Below are positions 60,605 to 63,048 of a DNA stretch of 63,048 nt, piece by piece. Numbering within the stretch: position 1 is the first letter of the stretch; every line of letters starts with the position of its first letter. The notes below the pieces were generated by a model. It made no database searches and was not told the DNA's origin. It saw only the letters and a list, made by a program, of their open reading frames with translations. The position numbers were made by a program, and so were the translations under genes. The DNA is from Nocardiopsis sp. MG754419 (GTDB lineage Bacteria > Actinomycetota > Actinomycetes > Streptosporangiales > Streptosporangiaceae): the NCBI RefSeq assembly GCF_018207095.1, contig NZ_QOCZ01000011.1:1-63048 (forward strand), read 5' to 3'.

Positions 60605-62010
60605 CGAGCACTGCCCTAGCAGCCTCCGGCCACTCGGCCCAGGCCCCCACCGGCGCCGCTCCGACACAGGCCACCGAGGCCGGCGCGGCCCTGACCGACC
60701 TGCTCGCCCAGGGACGTGCTCAAGGACATCTGTCCCTCTCCGAACTACGTACCGCTTTCTCCGCGGCCGGAGTCACCTCCAGTGACGGCCGCTCCATCCT
60801 GCGTGAACTCACCGACAACGGAGTCCGGCTCGCCAACGGGGGCGAGGACTCCGCGATGGTGGCCGACCCTGACGCCGAGGACGACGTGCTGGAAAACACT
60901 CTCATCGCGACGGTGCCCGACACCGACGAGGCACCCAAGGCCGCATCCGGCAAGGTCGCATCGCGCAAGGGCCCCTCCACCCGGAGGAAGGCCCGCTCCA
61001 CGCGACGCGCCAAGAAGACCGAGACCACCCAGGCCACCACCGACCCGGAGACCGGTGAGGCCGACCTCGACGACCAGTCGCCCGCCATGGGCGACTCGGT
61101 CCACACCTACCTCAAGGCGATCGGGCGGCGGCAGCTGCTCACCGCCGAGCAGGAGGTGGACCTGGCCAAGCGTGTCGAGGCCGGACTCTACGCCGAGTAC
61201 CGGCTCGGGCAGCACGGCCAGATCGACGAGACCGCCGAGATGGCCGAGGTCGAGCGCGAAGAGCTCGAATGGGTGGCCGAGGACGGCCGCAAGGCCAAGT
61301 CCCACATGCTCGAGGCCAACCTGCGCCTGGTGGTGTCGGTGGCCAAGAAGTACAGCGACCGGGGGATGTCGCTGCTGGACGTGGTCCAGGAAGGCAACCT
61401 CGGCCTCATCCGCGCCGTGGAGAAGTTCGACTACACCAAGGGCTTCAAGTTCTCCACCTACGCCATGTGGTGGATCCGGCAGGCGATCCAGCGCGGGTTC
61501 GCCGACTCGGCGCGCACGATCCGACTGCCCGTGCACGTGCTGGAACTCCTCAGCAAGGTGAGCCGCCTGGAGCGCGACATGCACCAGGCGCTGGGCCGCG
61601 AGCCCACGCCCGAGGAGCTGGGCCTGGAGCTGGACAAGACCCCGGCCCAGATCGAGGAGCTGCTGCGCGTCACCCGCCAGCCCATCAGCCTCGACTCGAC
61701 CATCGGTGAGGACGGCGAGACCCGCATCGGTGACCTGATCGAGGACGTGGACGCCTCGGAGGCCTCCGAGGTGGTCGACCGCCAGCTCATGGCCGACCAG
61801 CTGCGCAACGCGCTCTCCGACCTGGAGCCGCGGGAGGCGACCATCATGTCGCTGCGGTTCGGACTGATGGACGGGCGTCCGCGCACCCTGGACGAGATCG
61901 GCAAGCACCTGGGACTGACCCGCGAGCGCATCCGGCAGCTGGAGAAGCAGTCGCTGTCGAAGCTGCGCCACCCGAGCCGGGCCCAGCAGCTGCTGGACTT
62001 CGCGAGCTAG
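60601..62010 (+). CDS. RpoD/HrdB-type sigma-70 factor
   Basis: A 469-residue sigma factor. Residues 25-75 resemble region 1.1 (ALTDLLAQGRAQGHLSLSEL), then a basic Lys/Arg/Thr linker. Region 1.2 is DSVHTYLKAIGRRQLLTAEQ, region 2 includes ANLRLVVSVAKKYSDRGMSL and KFSTYAMWWIRQAIQRGF, region 3 is GREPTPEELGLEL, and region 4.2 is TLDEIGKHLGLTRERIRQLE. It directs RNA polymerase to -10/-35 promoters. Features are shared with both the principal factor and HrdA/HrdD-type group 2 factors, so whether it is the essential one is left open. ATG 60601 has ggaaggga upstream. Confidence 0.9.
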   Translation: MTSTALAASGHSAQAPTGAAPTQATEAGAALTDLLAQGRAQGHLSLSELRTAFSAAGVTSSDGRSILRELTDNGVRLANGGEDSAMVADPDAEDDVLENTLIATVPDTDEAPKAASGKVASRKGPSTRRKARSTRRAKKTETTQATTDPETGEADLDDQSPAMGDSVHTYLKAIGRRQLLTAEQEVDLAKRVEAGLYAEYRLGQHGQIDETAEMAEVEREELEWVAEDGRKAKSHMLEANLRLVVSVAKKYSDRGMSLLDVVQEGNLGLIRAVEKFDYTKGFKFSTYAMWWIRQAIQRGFADSARTIRLPVHVLELLSKVSRLERDMHQALGREPTPEELGLELDKTPAQIEELLRVTRQPISLDSTIGEDGETRIGDLIEDVDASEASEVVDRQLMADQLRNALSDLEPREATIMSLRFGLMDGRPRTLDEIGKHLGLTRERIRQLEKQSLSKLRHPSRAQQLLDFAS

Positions 62011-62027
62011 CGACCGCACACGCGCAC

Positions 62028-62058
62028 GGGGTCGCCCTCCACATCGGAGGGCGGCCCC
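62028..62058 (+). terminator. Hairpin terminator of the sigma factor gene
   Basis: GGGGTCGCCCTCC pairs with GGAGGGCGGCCCC around acatc (12 of 13 pairs), 18 bases after the stop. Confidence 0.65.
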
Positions 62059-62163
62059 GTCGTCGTACGGACCCCCGATCCCGGGTCGGGGGCGACCCCG
62101 AATTCCCCCTGATGCGGCCCCGCCATCGGGTGACGACGGGTGTCGTGGTGCGAGTATGGCGCC

Positions 62164-62514
62164 ATGACCGAGAACCCCCCGAAGGACAGGGACGAGGTCG
62201 CCGCCGCGTTACGCGCGAGCCGCGAGCTGGGACCCGAGTACGACGAGGCGATCGCCGCCGCCTTGGTGGACCGGGTCGACGACACCATCGATGAGCGTGT
62301 CCGGCACCACGTGGCCCGTCAGGGGCAGCGCGACGACGTTCCCCGGGGACTTCCGCCCACCAACGTGCGCATGGTCCTGTCGATCGTGTGCCTGGGGTTG
62401 GCGCTCCCCCTCACCGCCGTCGCCGGCCACATGGCGGGGGGAGGCGGTGTGTTCGTCACCTGGATGGGGTTGATCGTCTTCTACCTGGTCTCGGTCGGCG
62501 GCCTGCGCCGCTGA
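62164..62514 (+). CDS. Small membrane protein, unknown function
   Basis: A 116-residue protein. The first 70 residues are acidic and helical (EVAAALRASRELGPEYDEAI, AALVDRVDDTIDERVRHHVA), followed by two membrane helices (MVLSIVCLGLALPLTAVAG and FVTWMGLIVFYLVSVGG). Such cytoplasmic-head/two-helix proteins are common in actinomycetes and of unknown role. ATG 62164 lies close behind a TATGGC-like box, suggesting a short leader. Confidence 0.7.
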   Translation: MTENPPKDRDEVAAALRASRELGPEYDEAIAAALVDRVDDTIDERVRHHVARQGQRDDVPRGLPPTNVRMVLSIVCLGLALPLTAVAGHMAGGGGVFVTWMGLIVFYLVSVGGLRR

Positions 62515-62552
62515 GACGCCCCGCGCCGCACCGCACCGCGCCTCCACCGGAA

Positions 62553-62584
62553 ACGGGGCGGGGACCGTTCGGTCCCCGCCCCGT
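62553..62584. terminator. Bidirectional hairpin terminator
   Basis: Perfect 14-bp stem ACGGGGCGGGGACC with a gttc loop, between the convergent membrane protein and lipoprotein genes. Confidence 0.75.
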
Positions 62585-62639
62585 GCGCGGTGTGGTGTCC
62601 CCGTGCGACGGCACTCGGCGCGCCGCCGTCCCGGGTCGA

Positions 62640-63048
62640 TCAGAAGCCGCAGGCCCCGAGGATCATGTCGTGCGTGTCCGCGGTCCACTCCAGGGCCTCG
62701 GTGAGGCCGGCCTCGTCGCCGTTGTCCAGTTCCCACAGGACGGCGTCGACGGCGTCGAACCGCTCGATGGCGTCCTCGCGCACGTCACCGCTCGCCGCCT
62801 CCTCAAGCCGCTGCACATCGTCCAGGTGGGCGGCCAACTCGTCGGCGTGCTGGTCCTGGTAGGGCACCCCGTCGACGAGGATGTCCTGTTCGATGCTGGA
62901 CGCGGCCATGTCGACCGCTTCGATGTGGGACTGGATGTCGGCGCAGGCCGCGTCGATCTCGGCCCGGTTGCCCGAACAGGCGGTCAGCGCCAGCGGAAGG
63001 GCCAGGGCTCCGGCGGTCAGGGTCAGGACACGGGGGATGCTTCGGGGG
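62640..63048 (-). CDS. Lipoprotein, 5' end truncated by window edge
   Basis: The frame is open from the right edge to the stop at 62640 (136 visible residues). The visible N-terminal part is the end of a lipoprotein signal (LTLTAGALALPLALTACSGN), so only a few codons are missing. The mature part is acidic and helical with two Cys (AEIDAACADIQSHIEAVDMA and the final MILGACGF), which may form a disulfide. The family is not recognised. Confidence 0.65.
   Translation of the reverse strand, partial: PRSIPRVLTLTAGALALPLALTACSGNRAEIDAACADIQSHIEAVDMAASSIEQDILVDGVPYQDQHADELAAHLDDVQRLEEAASGDVREDAIERFDAVDAVLWELDNGDEAGLTEALEWTADTHDMILGACGF

Noticed and set aside
1..63048. CRISPR array, rRNA operon, insertion sequence or prophage
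   Set aside because: No spaced direct repeats, no rRNA signatures, no transposase, integrase or phage structural genes were seen.

Overview
The window is very GC-rich (third codon positions almost always G or C) and looks like the chromosome of a filamentous actinomycete. The gene families, the leaderless GTG starts placed just after TANNNT -10 boxes, the CebR, PhoP and IdeR/DmdR-type operators and a DUF3040 protein all fit a Nocardiopsis-like member of the Streptosporangiales. That genus call is an inference; no rRNA gene is present to confirm it.

Layout. 0-3.4 kb: the end of a luciferase-like flavin oxidoreductase, then a pirin, a small acetyltransferase, an AhpD-like protein and an MBL hydrolase, which resembles a redox or stress set. 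3.4-10.2 kb: sparse, partly decayed DNA with a HIT hydrolase, two CPBP membrane proteases, a MerR regulator, a small membrane protein and two gene remnants. 10.2-20 kb: several large lineage-specific proteins of unknown function, a tRNA-like cloverleaf, a TetR regulator, a GH1 beta-glucosidase under a perfect CebR operator, and CorA. 20-32.7 kb: AlkB, a Vps62-like membrane protein, a membrane-protein/winged-helix pair, an EamA exporter with a divergent LysR, a second LysR, acetyltransferase, coiled-coil protein, FUSC transporter, cyclase and acyltransferase. 32.9-40.5 kb: iron-box-controlled FprA-type reductase, a penicillin-binding transpeptidase behind a structured leader, a second membrane-protein/winged-helix pair, and two tandem small secreted proteins. 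40.6-45.7 kb: a compact molybdate operon (HTH-Mop regulator, modA, modB, modC) and a lipoprotein glycosidase. 46-60 kb: isochorismate synthase (menF), PhoX phosphatase behind a PHO box, a siderophore uptake locus around an iron box, then menD, menC, menB and divergent menE. 60-63 kb: an RpoD-type sigma factor, a small membrane protein and a truncated lipoprotein.

How genes work together. menF, menD, menC, menB and menE supply most of the classical o-succinylbenzoate route to menaquinone; menA, menH/menI and menG are not in the window. The Mod proteins import molybdate and carry their own putative regulator. The FecCD-type permeases, ATPase and lipoprotein import a ferric siderophore and share a 25-bp iron-box palindrome. 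Phosphate, iron, molybdate and cellooligosaccharide signals can thus each be linked to a gene here by a recognisable site or gene.

The most unusual signals are the tRNA(Arg-UCG)-like cloverleaf directly abutting a large conserved ORF, two paralogous membrane-protein/regulator cassettes each preceded by a palindrome, a UUCG-capped structured leader with a 24-codon ORF before the transpeptidase gene, and a strong-SD upstream ORF whose stop overlaps the sigma-factor start.
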